DNA of 6,036 nt from Gammaproteobacteria bacterium (GCA_030426705.1 JAUHXW010000189.1:1-6036); one strand, 5' to 3'. Shown: positions 1 to 5,522, numbered from the stretch's first letter. A program made the numbers and translations. Notes: a model not told the origin generated them from the letters alone.

Positions 1-269
1 AATAATTTGGCAAGTTTAGCTGAGTGTAGTTCACGTTGAGACTCTTCAGGGACCATATAATAAGCAGCCCCCATAAAGCCAAATAATAACCACACAATCA
101 GCAGATTGGTGTGCACCATTCTGGCCACGTTGAAAGGAATGGCAGGGAATAAAAAGTCGCCAATAACGTATTGCAGACCGAGGATGACTCCAAACAAAAT
201 TTGTCCAACGAACAAACCAATGGCAGCAATAAAATAAAGTTTTGCAACTGATTGAGATTGATATTTCAT
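1..269 (-). CDS. norB: Nitric oxide reductase large subunit NorB, N-terminal part (gene continues past the left edge)
   Basis: NorB is the membrane-embedded catalytic subunit of the cytochrome c-dependent NO reductase. It reduces 2 NO to N2O at a haem b3/non-haem iron centre during denitrification or NO detoxification. The 89 residues visible here start MKYQSQSVAKLYF and contain a first membrane helix (about 11-35), the family signature GLQYVIGDFLFPAIPFN (31-47), and the start of helix II with ARMVHTNLLIVWLLFG (49-64). His53 in MVHTNLL matches the conserved histidine that ligates low-spin haem b. It is followed by AAYYMVPEE, also typical of NorB. The start is fixed by GGAG 8 nt upstream of the ATG, in the 12-bp gap after the norC stop, so norC and norB are surely one transcript. 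The rest of the protein, including the other metal ligands, lies outside the window, so intactness cannot be judged. Family assignment is very secure from sequence. Confidence 0.97.
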   Translation of the reverse strand, partial: MKYQSQSVAKLYFIAAIGLFVGQILFGVILGLQYVIGDFLFPAIPFNVARMVHTNLLIVWLLFGFMGAAYYMVPEESQRELHSAKLAKL

Positions 270-281
270 GTGATTTCTCCG

Positions 282-716
282 TTAACCTTGAATGTTGGGT
301 GGCCAATCCTGGGTGTCAATACCATTGCTGTATTCCAGAAATTCGGCAATGGCATCCAATTCTTCTTCAGTGAAGTTGAATTGGGGCATGCTTCTGCGAC
401 CTGGAATACCGCCAACCGGACGGCTCTTGATGAACGCTTTGATGGCTTCTTTGCTTCTGCCATAACGCTCATAAACATTGCCAAGTTCGGGTGCGAAATA
501 GGCACCTTCGCCTAACAGGGTGTGACAACCAATACAGTTGTTTTCTTCCCAAAGCCTTTTACCATGTGCCACTTGTTCGGTGATGGCGCCACGGTTATCG
601 CTTTGCGGAAGTTTTCGATGGGTGTCCATGGTTAAGCCCAAAAACAACAACACGAAGAATAGGGAGCCTCCGTAGTAAATGTTCCTGGCCATACTTTTAG
701 TGAATGCTTCTTTCAT
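282..716 (-). CDS. norC: Nitric oxide reductase cytochrome c subunit NorC
   Basis: NorC is the membrane-anchored monohaem cytochrome c that passes electrons from periplasmic donors to NorB. The 144-aa product has a short cytoplasmic N-terminus, one membrane anchor (about residues 13-30, YYGGSLFFVLLFLGLTM) and a periplasmic cytochrome domain. Haem is attached at CIGCH (61-65). The sixth ligand is most likely Met110 in GRRSMPQF, the usual NorC context. HTLLGEGAYFAPELGNVY (65-82) is a family hallmark. Length matches typical NorC (about 145-150 aa). An in-frame ATG exists 33 nt further upstream, at 749. I prefer the ATG at 716 because AGAGGT lies 7-8 nt before it and the residues MKEAFTKSMARN resemble other NorC starts. 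The gene precedes norB by 12 bp. A promoter with an FNR/Dnr-type box lies about 80 bp upstream, so expression is probably induced by low oxygen and/or NO. No oddities seen. Confidence 0.97.
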   Translation of the reverse strand: MKEAFTKSMARNIYYGGSLFFVLLFLGLTMDTHRKLPQSDNRGAITEQVAHGKRLWEENNCIGCHTLLGEGAYFAPELGNVYERYGRSKEAIKAFIKSRPVGGIPGRRSMPQFNFTEEELDAIAEFLEYSNGIDTQDWPPNIQG

Positions 717-767
717 TTTGACCTCTATAGAAAAACGTGTAACCCACAATTAACTGTGGATGAGGAC

Positions 768-773
768 ATGTTA
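768..773 (-). promoter_or_regulatory. Predicted -10 element of the norCB promoter
   Basis: The minus strand reads TAACAT (4 of 6 match TATAAT), exactly 22 nt after the FNR/Dnr box. This places the box at -41.5 relative to a start near 761 and leaves a 5' leader of about 45 nt before norC. There is no good -35, as expected for an activator-dependent promoter. Inferred from spacing. Confidence 0.55.
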
Positions 774-795
774 AAGAATTGTTATTAGAGTCACC

Positions 796-809
796 TTGAT
801 GTAGGTCAA
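796..809 (-). promoter_or_regulatory. FNR/Dnr/NnrR-family (Crp-Fnr superfamily) binding site upstream of norC
   Basis: Read on the minus strand the site is TTGAC-CTAC-ATCAA. It differs from the FNR consensus TTGAT-N4-ATCAA at one position and equals the usual Dnr/NnrR form TTGAC-N4-ATCAA. Its centre lies about 41 nt before the start site predicted from the -10 at 768-773, which is class II activator geometry. FNR (oxygen) and Dnr/NnrR (NO) sites cannot be told apart by sequence; the norCB target favours the NO-responsive type. Confidence 0.82.
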
Positions 810-834
810 TTTTTATAGAGAGAGGTGATAAAAG

Positions 835-1030
835 TGAATATCTTTGGGTAACGCATACCGCTCCAACTCGGACTACGTCATTCCCTTCTTTGCTTCGCAA
901 ACCGCAAAAATTCCATTGCCTATCCTGCAATACACCTGTATCCCTATAGGCGTTGTGTATTTGGTATACCGCCATGACTTCATGCTTTGCCTAAATAACT
1001 TGGCAGGTCGAGTTGCTAAGTAATTGTCCT
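835..1030. other. Non-coding spacer with degenerate repeat-like sequence
   Basis: No credible gene here. A 92-codon minus-strand frame at 975-697 lacks a ribosome site and overlaps the norC promoter and start, so I do not call it. The stretch is rich in short symmetries: GCCTAT/ATAGGC (918-923 with 946-951), AATACAC/GTGTATT (929-935 with 955-961) and the perfect octamer GGTATACC (963-970). The first two pairs interlock rather than nest. This looks like a decayed dispersed repeat, but I cannot name a family. Confidence 0.35.
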
Positions 1031-1097
1031 GGGTAGTTGACTTTAGTCAACCGTTTTCAGTCCTTGCAGTTGTTGGGTCGGCTAAAGCCGACTACCC
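1031..1097. repeat. Pair of inverted REP-like palindromes (BIME-like unit)
   Basis: Two small hairpins face each other. The left one (1031-1052) reads GGGTAG then TTGACTTTAGTCAACC; its stem GTTGACT/AGTCAAC spans 1036-1051. The right one (1075-1097), read on the minus strand, is GGGTAG then TCGGCTTTAGCCGACCC; its stem GTCGGCT/AGCCGAC spans 1077-1092. Both therefore share the form GGGTAG-TYGRCTTTAGYCRACC with compensated base changes in the stem. A GTAG foot next to a hairpin is the hallmark of REP sequences moved by RAYT (TnpA-REP) transposases, and an inverted pair is the usual BIME arrangement. No RAYT gene is present in the window. The unit lies between the barrel-gene terminator and the norC promoter. 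Confidence 0.7.
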
Positions 1098-1145
1098 ATT
1101 TGTAATTTAAACCCAAGGAGAGCCTAAGTATTAGACTCAATAGTT

Positions 1146-1189
1146 AAAAAGAAAAGAGGCTGTGATCGATTGGCAACCACAGTCTCTTT
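1146..1189 (-). terminator. Rho-independent terminator of the outer-membrane barrel gene
   Basis: On the minus strand, 23 nt after the stop codon, AAAGAGACTGTG pairs with CACAGCCTCTTT (12-bp stem with one A-C mismatch, 14-nt loop) and runs into TTTTCTTTTT. It should end the transcript before norC, so barrel gene and norCB are separate units even though they point the same way. Confidence 0.8.
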
Positions 1190-1211
1190 CCGGGTACAAA
1201 AGTAATATTAC

Positions 1212-2420
1212 TTAGAAGAAGTTTGCTGACAGCATGATCCAGTATTTGTTGGTGTCTGCTTTGATGTCTCCGGCGTCGTATTGGGCGGCTTTGACCAGCG
1301 CAGAGAAGTTCTTGTTCAGTTTCTTGCTGACTGAAAAATCAAGTTCACTACCAAAGTCACCAGAGCCACTTTCGGCATCGAATTGGTGGTATTTAACCAA
1401 CCAATTGAAACCATTGACGCCGCCTTTGGCGCCGACGAATAGGTCTTCAAGGCCTGCTTCGGGTGTTGTCAGGAATTGATCGGCCCAACCGTTGAAAGCA
1501 TGCAGGGTTGCTAAAGGTGTTCTGAAAGCTGCACCGGCTTGATTACTGTCACCTCCCAGAACTTCATAGCCACCGAAAAAGGTGATGTTCTCTAAAGCAA
1601 AACCCAAATCCAATCTGGCATAATCAGCATCGTAATTCACCGGGTTATTATGCGCATCAGATTGTTGGGCCACTTCGACACCAAAGGTGAATTTATTATC
1701 TCCCATGGGCCAGTGGGTCTTGAATGAAGCGCCTAATGTGGCTGTTGAAAACGCGGCAGCGTCTTCGTTGTCTATGTTGTAATAATAAACAGTCAGCTTA
1801 TGACGGTCCTGCCAGCTGTTTGACCAGTTAGCGAGGAATGTCTGGTTGTCATGATCACCAGCTGCCACATCTTCACCGAATATGCGGTTGACGTTTTCAA
1901 TGTAGGATAAAAATAGTTTGCTACCAGCGATGCCAGCATCCAGCGAAACAGCGTCGTAGGTTTGCTCATTTTGACGCCAGCCTACGCCACCAACAAAACG
2001 CTGGTTGTCCAATAAAATTCGTTGCCGACCCAGTTTAACTCCGGTGCTGTCATTGAAGGCATAGTTGAACCAGGCTTGGTTGATTTCGGTGCCAGTTGGG
2101 TCAGCCACCACCGGATATTGACCATTATTAGGTGTGTTGCCACCACCGGCATTGTAGTTGTCACCAAACACTTCCATCACATTATCTGCTTCGATAAAGA
2201 AACTGAATCCATTGTATGCCTCAGTTTTATAATTAAGACGTGTACGCAGGGTTGAAGCATTGGCATCACGATTAAAATTATCCTGATCTACCATTTCAAA
2301 ACGGTAGCGAAACGACAGGTTGGCATCACCGTTGCTGAATGCTTCAGATAATGAATCAGCTGCAGTGGCGGCACCACAAACTGACAGGGCTGAAAAAATA
2401 AACGGAATTGATTTTTTCAT
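1212..2420 (-). CDS. Outer-membrane beta-barrel protein of the alginate-export-like family
   Basis: A 402-aa exported protein predicted to be a monomeric porin-like barrel in the outer membrane. Residues 1-20 (MKKSIPFIFSALSVCGAATA) form a Sec signal peptide, probably cut before ADSL. The mature part alternates polar and hydrophobic residues in strand-length segments such as ANLSFRYRFEMV (33-44), GFSFFIEADNVM (71-82) and KLTVYYYNID (208-217). It ends in SANFF, the C-terminal aromatic that the BAM machinery recognises. LGRQRILLDNQRFVGG (130-145), VGWRQNEQTYDA (146-157) and AFRTPLATLHAFNGWAD (298-314) are signatures I associate with proteins annotated 'alginate export family' (AlgE-like fold). 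That name describes the fold; no alginate genes are nearby. I start at the ATG with GGAG 7 nt upstream, not the ATG four codons earlier. The FNR/Dnr box upstream suggests anaerobic or NO control, so the channel may serve a respiratory substrate or product. Its cargo is unknown. Confidence 0.85.
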   Translation of the reverse strand: MKKSIPFIFSALSVCGAATAADSLSEAFSNGDANLSFRYRFEMVDQDNFNRDANASTLRTRLNYKTEAYNGFSFFIEADNVMEVFGDNYNAGGGNTPNNGQYPVVADPTGTEINQAWFNYAFNDSTGVKLGRQRILLDNQRFVGGVGWRQNEQTYDAVSLDAGIAGSKLFLSYIENVNRIFGEDVAAGDHDNQTFLANWSNSWQDRHKLTVYYYNIDNEDAAAFSTATLGASFKTHWPMGDNKFTFGVEVAQQSDAHNNPVNYDADYARLDLGFALENITFFGGYEVLGGDSNQAGAAFRTPLATLHAFNGWADQFLTTPEAGLEDLFVGAKGGVNGFNWLVKYHQFDAESGSGDFGSELDFSVSKKLNKNFSALVKAAQYDAGDIKADTNKYWIMLSANFF

Positions 2421-2451
2421 GGGTTTCTCCAAATGAGTTGTTATGGTGCCA

Positions 2452-2457
2452 ATGGTA
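2452..2457 (-). promoter_or_regulatory. Predicted -10 element of the barrel-gene promoter
   Basis: The minus strand reads TACCAT (4 of 6 to consensus), beginning 22 nt past the end of the FNR/Dnr box at 2479-2492. This is within 1 nt of the arrangement before norC. The start site would be near 2445, giving a leader of about 25 nt. Confidence 0.45.
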
Positions 2458-2478
2458 ATGAAATTAAAAATAATGACA

Positions 2479-2492
2479 TTGACTTAAATCAA
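2479..2492. promoter_or_regulatory. FNR/Dnr-type box between the barrel gene and the globin gene
   Basis: The plus strand reads TTGAC-TTAA-ATCAA, the same half-site pattern as the norC box; the minus strand reads TTGAT-TTAA-GTCAA. One mismatch from the FNR consensus. It is correctly spaced to drive the barrel gene leftward. It could also drive the globin rightward, but the hexamer at the class II position on that side (TTGTAG, 2515-2520) is poor and the globin ATG is 142 bp away. Confidence 0.8.
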
Positions 2493-2587
2493 TTAACTAC
2501 CTGATTAATGGTTTTTGTAGAAGGTGTCTTATCTCTTCGATCCGCTGATGATTGATGAATAAAAAAATTAAATTTCTCAAACAAATC

Positions 2588-2602
2588 TTCGAAAAACTCG
2601 AA
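2588..2602. repeat. Small inverted repeat in the globin leader
   Basis: TTCGA (2588-2592) and TCGAA (2598-2602) flank AAAAC, about 33 nt before the globin start. It may be a weak mRNA hairpin or a small operator; no family recognised. Confidence 0.3.
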
Positions 2603-2634
2603 ACAAAGAGTAAGTCATAAGAATTAGTGGAAAT

Positions 2635-3081
2635 ATGTCATTAGATAAAAACAGTATCGAATTAATCAAATCAACCTTTTCATTGATGGAGGACAATGGT
2701 CTAAAAATCACTGAACAAATGTATAAAACTCTTTTTAAACAATACCCCGAGTGTCAGGATTTATTTATTGCGGCAAAAAACCAGCCAGCTAAATTAGCTC
2801 AAACAATCATCTTGTTCATACAGGAGATTGATGATTTAAACGGTCTGAAAAAAAAGTTGGCTTTCATTGCTCAACGCCACACCCAAGCACAAGTGAAGGC
2901 CATTCATTATCCCATGGTTGCAGATGCCTTAATTTTGGCGATGAAACAGGTGCTTGGTGAGGAATTATTTTCCGAAGCCATAGCCACCGCCTGGACCAAC
3001 GGTTTTATATTTTTGGCATCAGAGCTGATGCTGATGGAAAGCCAGATATACGCTGAAAGCTACAACAAGAAAGTCATTTAA
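2635..3081 (+). CDS. Single-domain bacterial haemoglobin (Vitreoscilla Hb / flavohaemoglobin-globin type)
   Basis: A 148-aa cytoplasmic globin without a reductase domain, close in length to Vitreoscilla haemoglobin (146 aa) and alignable with the N-terminal domain of Hmp. Key residues by alignment from memory: Tyr30 in ITEQMYKTLF is the B10 tyrosine; Gln50-Pro51 matches the E7 Gln-Pro of VHb; His82 in FIAQRHTQAQVK is the proximal F8 haem ligand. HYPMVADALILAMKQVLG (91-108) also resembles VHb. The intact pocket argues for a functional O2/NO-binding haem. Proteins of this group deliver O2 to terminal oxidases under microaerobiosis or dioxygenate NO to nitrate with an external reductase. The neighbouring norCB and FNR/Dnr box favour a role in NO or low-oxygen physiology. 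The upstream AGTGG is a weak ribosome site 5 nt from the ATG. I give no symbol because vgb versus hmp-like naming cannot be settled here. Confidence 0.92.
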   Translation: MSLDKNSIELIKSTFSLMEDNGLKITEQMYKTLFKQYPECQDLFIAAKNQPAKLAQTIILFIQEIDDLNGLKKKLAFIAQRHTQAQVKAIHYPMVADALILAMKQVLGEELFSEAIATAWTNGFIFLASELMLMESQIYAESYNKKVI

Positions 3082-3120
3082 AGTCGCTCTGAGTTTCTAT
3101 AACGTCACCATCTCTCACCT

Positions 3121-3172
3121 TAATTGTGGTCAAACTATATGCCTTTTCTCCTCAGGTATCTGGCCACAATTA
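3121..3172. repeat. Inverted repeat downstream of the globin gene
   Basis: TAATTGTGG (3121-3129) pairs exactly with CCACAATTA (3164-3172). The stem extends inward by a T-G and a C-G pair to 11 bp, leaving a 30-nt loop. It lies 39 bp after the globin stop. It could be an mRNA 3'-end structure, but no U-tract follows, so I do not call it an intrinsic terminator. Confidence 0.4.
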
Positions 3173-3268
3173 TTCCTGGCAATAAAAGAATACATTAACT
3201 AATAGAGACCTTTGCTCGATTCGTGAACGAAGATAAAAAGTTTAAAAATGAGCCACTCTGCGTTGAAA

Positions 3269-3291
3269 AAAAAGTTTTTGGAAAACTTTTT
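3269..3291. repeat. Perfect 10-bp hairpin inside the MITE-like element
   Basis: AAAAAGTTTT (3269-3278) and AAAACTTTTT (3282-3291) are exact reverse complements around a TGG loop. On either strand it would be a very AT-rich stem; with only five terminal Ts it is a weak terminator at best. Confidence 0.5.
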
Positions 3292-3470
3292 CAAGCAAGC
3301 CCCAAAGGGGTGAAGCGCATGGAAGCGCTGAATAAATTTGCCAATAACAGGCTCGTTTTGTTGTTTTGGCAGCTTGCCGAAGGCAAAAAGCCTAAACATA
3401 AAAAGCGTAATAGCCGTGTATTGGGCTGCATTTTCCGCCTTGATTGGCGTATTTTTAACTCTTTTTATTT

Positions 3471-3486
3471 GCATCATCCATGATGC
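3471..3486. repeat. Perfect palindrome GCATCAT-CC-ATGATGC inside the MITE-like element
   Basis: A 7-bp perfect stem with a two-base centre. A structurally matching palindrome, CCTACAT-CC-ATGTAGG, with the same CATCCATG core, occurs at 5664-5679 in the second repeat region. Confidence 0.5.
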
Positions 3487-3508
3487 TTACCGCTTCGCGG
3501 CTTACGTG

Positions 3509-3531
3509 AAAAAACATTCCAGATGTTTTTT
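3509..3531 (+). terminator. Terminator-like hairpin near the right end of the MITE-like element
   Basis: AAAAAACAT (3509-3517) pairs perfectly with ATGTTTTTT (3523-3531) around TCCAG; the T-run continues to 3532. Because the stem is A/T only and flanked by A and T runs it could act weakly as a bidirectional terminator, insulating the beta-helix gene from upstream transcripts. Function inferred from shape only. Confidence 0.35.
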
Positions 3532-3650
3532 TCTCAATCGCCCAGAATCGAGCAAGGGTCTCTAATAAAAACTTAAAAAAAGTTATTGTTTTTGTGAATT
3601 TATTTTTGATTCTTTCGATACAAGTATTAACTCAAACTAAGGAAATAAAA

Positions 3651-5429
3651 ATGAAAAAATACTTGTTAATAATTTTGCTTATGAGTCCGATGAAGTCTCT
3701 TTTTGCTGGCATTGTGGTACCACCGGGAACTTATTATGTAGGTGATGGTTCAGGCCAATGCATTTATACTTCCATTCAGGATGCCATCGATGCGGCTTCT
3801 CCCGGTTCAGAAATTCGAGTGACCACTGATGCGGGCACATTCAATGAATCGATTGCCATTGAAAAAAATCTTACTTTAAAAGGGGGATATTCTTCTTGTG
3901 GGCTGGCTCAGTTAGATGATCGAACTGATACCAATCGTTCGGTGATTGATGCTGGTGGCGTCGGCACAGTGATGCTCATATCTGGAAATAATATTGATGT
4001 TGATGTCTCTGGTTTTGTCTTACAAAATGGTACCAACATAGGTTTTAGTCCTGGTGGAGGAGTCACTTTATCAGGTATCGACAGTGAATTTGATTTAACC
4101 AATTTAATTATCACCAATAACAACGGATTGTGGGGTGGTGGCATTTATGTTGGCGGTGGTAATGTAACGCATTTGATTGACACCAAAATTGTCTCGAACA
4201 CTGCTGAGTTAGGTGGTGGGTTGTATTGTAGTTTAGGAGCTGAGGTACATTTTCAAGTGGGCTCAGGTGTCACCGGGAATCAAGCTGTCGATGGAGGTGG
4301 TATTTATGCCAGTGGATGTGAAATTGAACTGAAAAATGGCCAGGTACACAATGGTGCTTTCAGTGTGGTTGGTGTGTCATTGAATTCTGCCAGTGACTTT
4401 GGTGGTGGCATTTATCTTGACAACAGTACTTTAAGGTTCAAAGCTGATCATTTAAATGGTCACTTATCACCCACCAATATTGATAACAACACAGCAAATA
4501 CAGATGGTGATTCAGTGGGTGATGGTGGTGGCATTTATGCCATAGATTCATCAATCAACATTGCTTACAGCTATTTTTATCAAAACAAAGTGCTGGATGG
4601 CAATGGCGGGGCCATTTACTTGCATAATTCAGATGTGAATGCCAATGGCACTTTAGGCTGCCAATCAGTGAATGAAAAGTGTGTTTGGTTCGAAAAAAAC
4701 ACGGCGCAAAAAGACGATTTGCCTGCACCAACTGTGGGTGGCGCAATATATGCCAGTAACGATTCACAAGTGGCAACCTCAGGAGATCCTTTGACGGCCT
4801 ACTTTATCGATAATCGAGCTGATTTCGCCTCTGCTTTTTCGGTGAGTTCCGGTGCTGAAATTGATGTTCAAAGCAGTTATTTCGTCAATAATGGTAATGA
4901 TGGCAATGATGAAACATTAGATGCTTCTGTGGTCAGAGTAAACGGTGGTACTTCAGTTGCCAATGTGTATCTTTCTACCTTTGCAAACAACAGTACTGGT
5001 GCTGTCTTTAAATTGGAAAACAGTGGTACTCTGGACTTGCGCAATAATATTGTCACTGAACCGAGTGATACCAATGAAGTCATGGCCATGTCCATGGACA
5101 GTAGTTTTTCCTTCCGTTGTAACATCGTACATGAATCAGATTCAATGGGTAACACACCGCCATTGAGTCATACTACGGTCAGTGAAAACCCTGGATTTGT
5201 CGATGCAGGTAACGGAGATTATCACATCAGGCATGATTCTATTGCCGTAGATGCTTGTAACATATTTGGCATTGATGACAATGTGGTACCAGACAGAGAC
5301 AACAGTTTTAGGCCGACCTCAATTTCAGGTATCAGCAATGGTACTGGCAACTATGACATAGGTGCAGATGAGTATGTTGATTTGATATATAAGAACTCAT
5401 TTGAGGGTGTAGGTATCTCTTTTAAGTAA
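3651..5429 (+). CDS. Secreted right-handed beta-helix protein (choice-of-anchor Q-like)
   Basis: A 592-aa exported repeat protein. Residues 1-19 (MKKYLLIILLMSPMKSLFA) are a signal peptide with likely cleavage before GIVVPP. YTSIQDAIDAASPGSEIRV (39-57) is the usual entry of extracellular parallel beta-helices. The middle is a solenoid marked by seven GG(G/A)(I/L)Y turns, starting at 162, 188, 215, 251, 292, 319 and 363, alternating with NNT/SNTA-type asparagine turns. NPGFVDAGNGDYHIRHDS (513-530) and YDIGADEY (568-575) match what I recall of 'choice-of-anchor Q' proteins. The protein ends DLIYKNSFEGVGISFK, a possible sorting tail. Eight cysteines remain after the signal peptide. I see no catalytic motif, so adhesion or surface structure is as likely as polysaccharide binding or cleavage. 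The start is set by AAGGAA 6 nt before the ATG; an upstream in-frame ATG at 3594 would spoil the signal peptide. It stands alone, with a strong hairpin after it. Confidence 0.88.
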   Translation: MKKYLLIILLMSPMKSLFAGIVVPPGTYYVGDGSGQCIYTSIQDAIDAASPGSEIRVTTDAGTFNESIAIEKNLTLKGGYSSCGLAQLDDRTDTNRSVIDAGGVGTVMLISGNNIDVDVSGFVLQNGTNIGFSPGGGVTLSGIDSEFDLTNLIITNNNGLWGGGIYVGGGNVTHLIDTKIVSNTAELGGGLYCSLGAEVHFQVGSGVTGNQAVDGGGIYASGCEIELKNGQVHNGAFSVVGVSLNSASDFGGGIYLDNSTLRFKADHLNGHLSPTNIDNNTANTDGDSVGDGGGIYAIDSSINIAYSYFYQNKVLDGNGGAIYLHNSDVNANGTLGCQSVNEKCVWFEKNTAQKDDLPAPTVGGAIYASNDSQVATSGDPLTAYFIDNRADFASAFSVSSGAEIDVQSSYFVNNGNDGNDETLDASVVRVNGGTSVANVYLSTFANNSTGAVFKLENSGTLDLRNNIVTEPSDTNEVMAMSMDSSFSFRCNIVHESDSMGNTPPLSHTTVSENPGFVDAGNGDYHIRHDSIAVDACNIFGIDDNVVPDRDNSFRPTSISGISNGTGNYDIGADEYVDLIYKNSFEGVGISFK

Positions 5430-5454
5430 TGGACCTTTGAAAACAAATGAGTTT

Positions 5455-5513
5455 TGAGCCACTGAGTTTACATTCAACAGCTTTCCCCTCGATAGTTGAA
5501 TATCAGTGGCTCA
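5455..5513 (+). terminator. Two-tier hairpin, likely terminator of the beta-helix gene
   Basis: Outer arms TGAGCCACTGA (5455-5465) and TCAGTGGCTCA (5503-5513) pair perfectly over 11 bp. Inner arms ATTCAAC (5472-5478) and GTTGAAT (5495-5501) pair over 7 bp, separated from the outer stem by a 6-nt/1-nt bulge; the loop is 16 nt. TTCTTT follows, a modest U-tract. It starts 25 bp after the stop codon. It could instead be the edge of the repeat that follows. Confidence 0.6.
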
Positions 5514-5522
5514 TTCTTTGGA

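Larger units (their letters stand above)
3204..3563. mobile_element. 360-bp MITE-like element with 19-bp terminal inverted repeats
   Basis: The left end AGAGACCTTTGCTCGATTC (3204-3222) and the right end, read inward on the minus strand, AGAGACCCTTGCTCGATTC (3563-3545), match at 18 of 19 positions. AAT flanks both ends (3201-3203 and 3564-3566), consistent with a 3-bp target duplication. AGAGACCTTTGC-type ends and an ANT target recall IS5-family elements (IS1106-like ends, ISL2-type targets); that link is from memory and only suggestive. The interior has frames of up to 86 codons on both strands but none with a ribosome site or recognisable transposase motif. I read it as a non-autonomous element mobilised in trans. 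The interior is unusually rich in perfect hairpins. Confidence 0.75.

Noticed and set aside
282..749. Longer NorC start at 749
   Set aside because: The extra 11 residues have no family counterpart and the start at 716 has a proper ribosome site.
697..975. 92-codon minus-strand open frame upstream of norC
   Set aside because: No ribosome site, overlaps the norC promoter and first codons, no signal or domain; fits repeat-derived spacer sequence better.
3223..3483. 86-codon plus-strand frame inside the MITE-like element (with overlapping frames at 3199-3477 minus and 3338-3565 plus)
   Set aside because: Lysine-rich low-complexity translation, no ribosome site, no transposase motif, and it consists largely of hairpin sequence.
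3606..3630. TTGATT and TATTAA as a promoter for the beta-helix gene
   Set aside because: Spacer of only 13 bp is outside the workable range; no convincing promoter found there, although one must exist upstream.
3594..3650. Upstream ATG extending the beta-helix protein by 19 residues
   Set aside because: Would bury the signal peptide behind another hydrophobic stretch; AAGGAA precedes the ATG at 3651.
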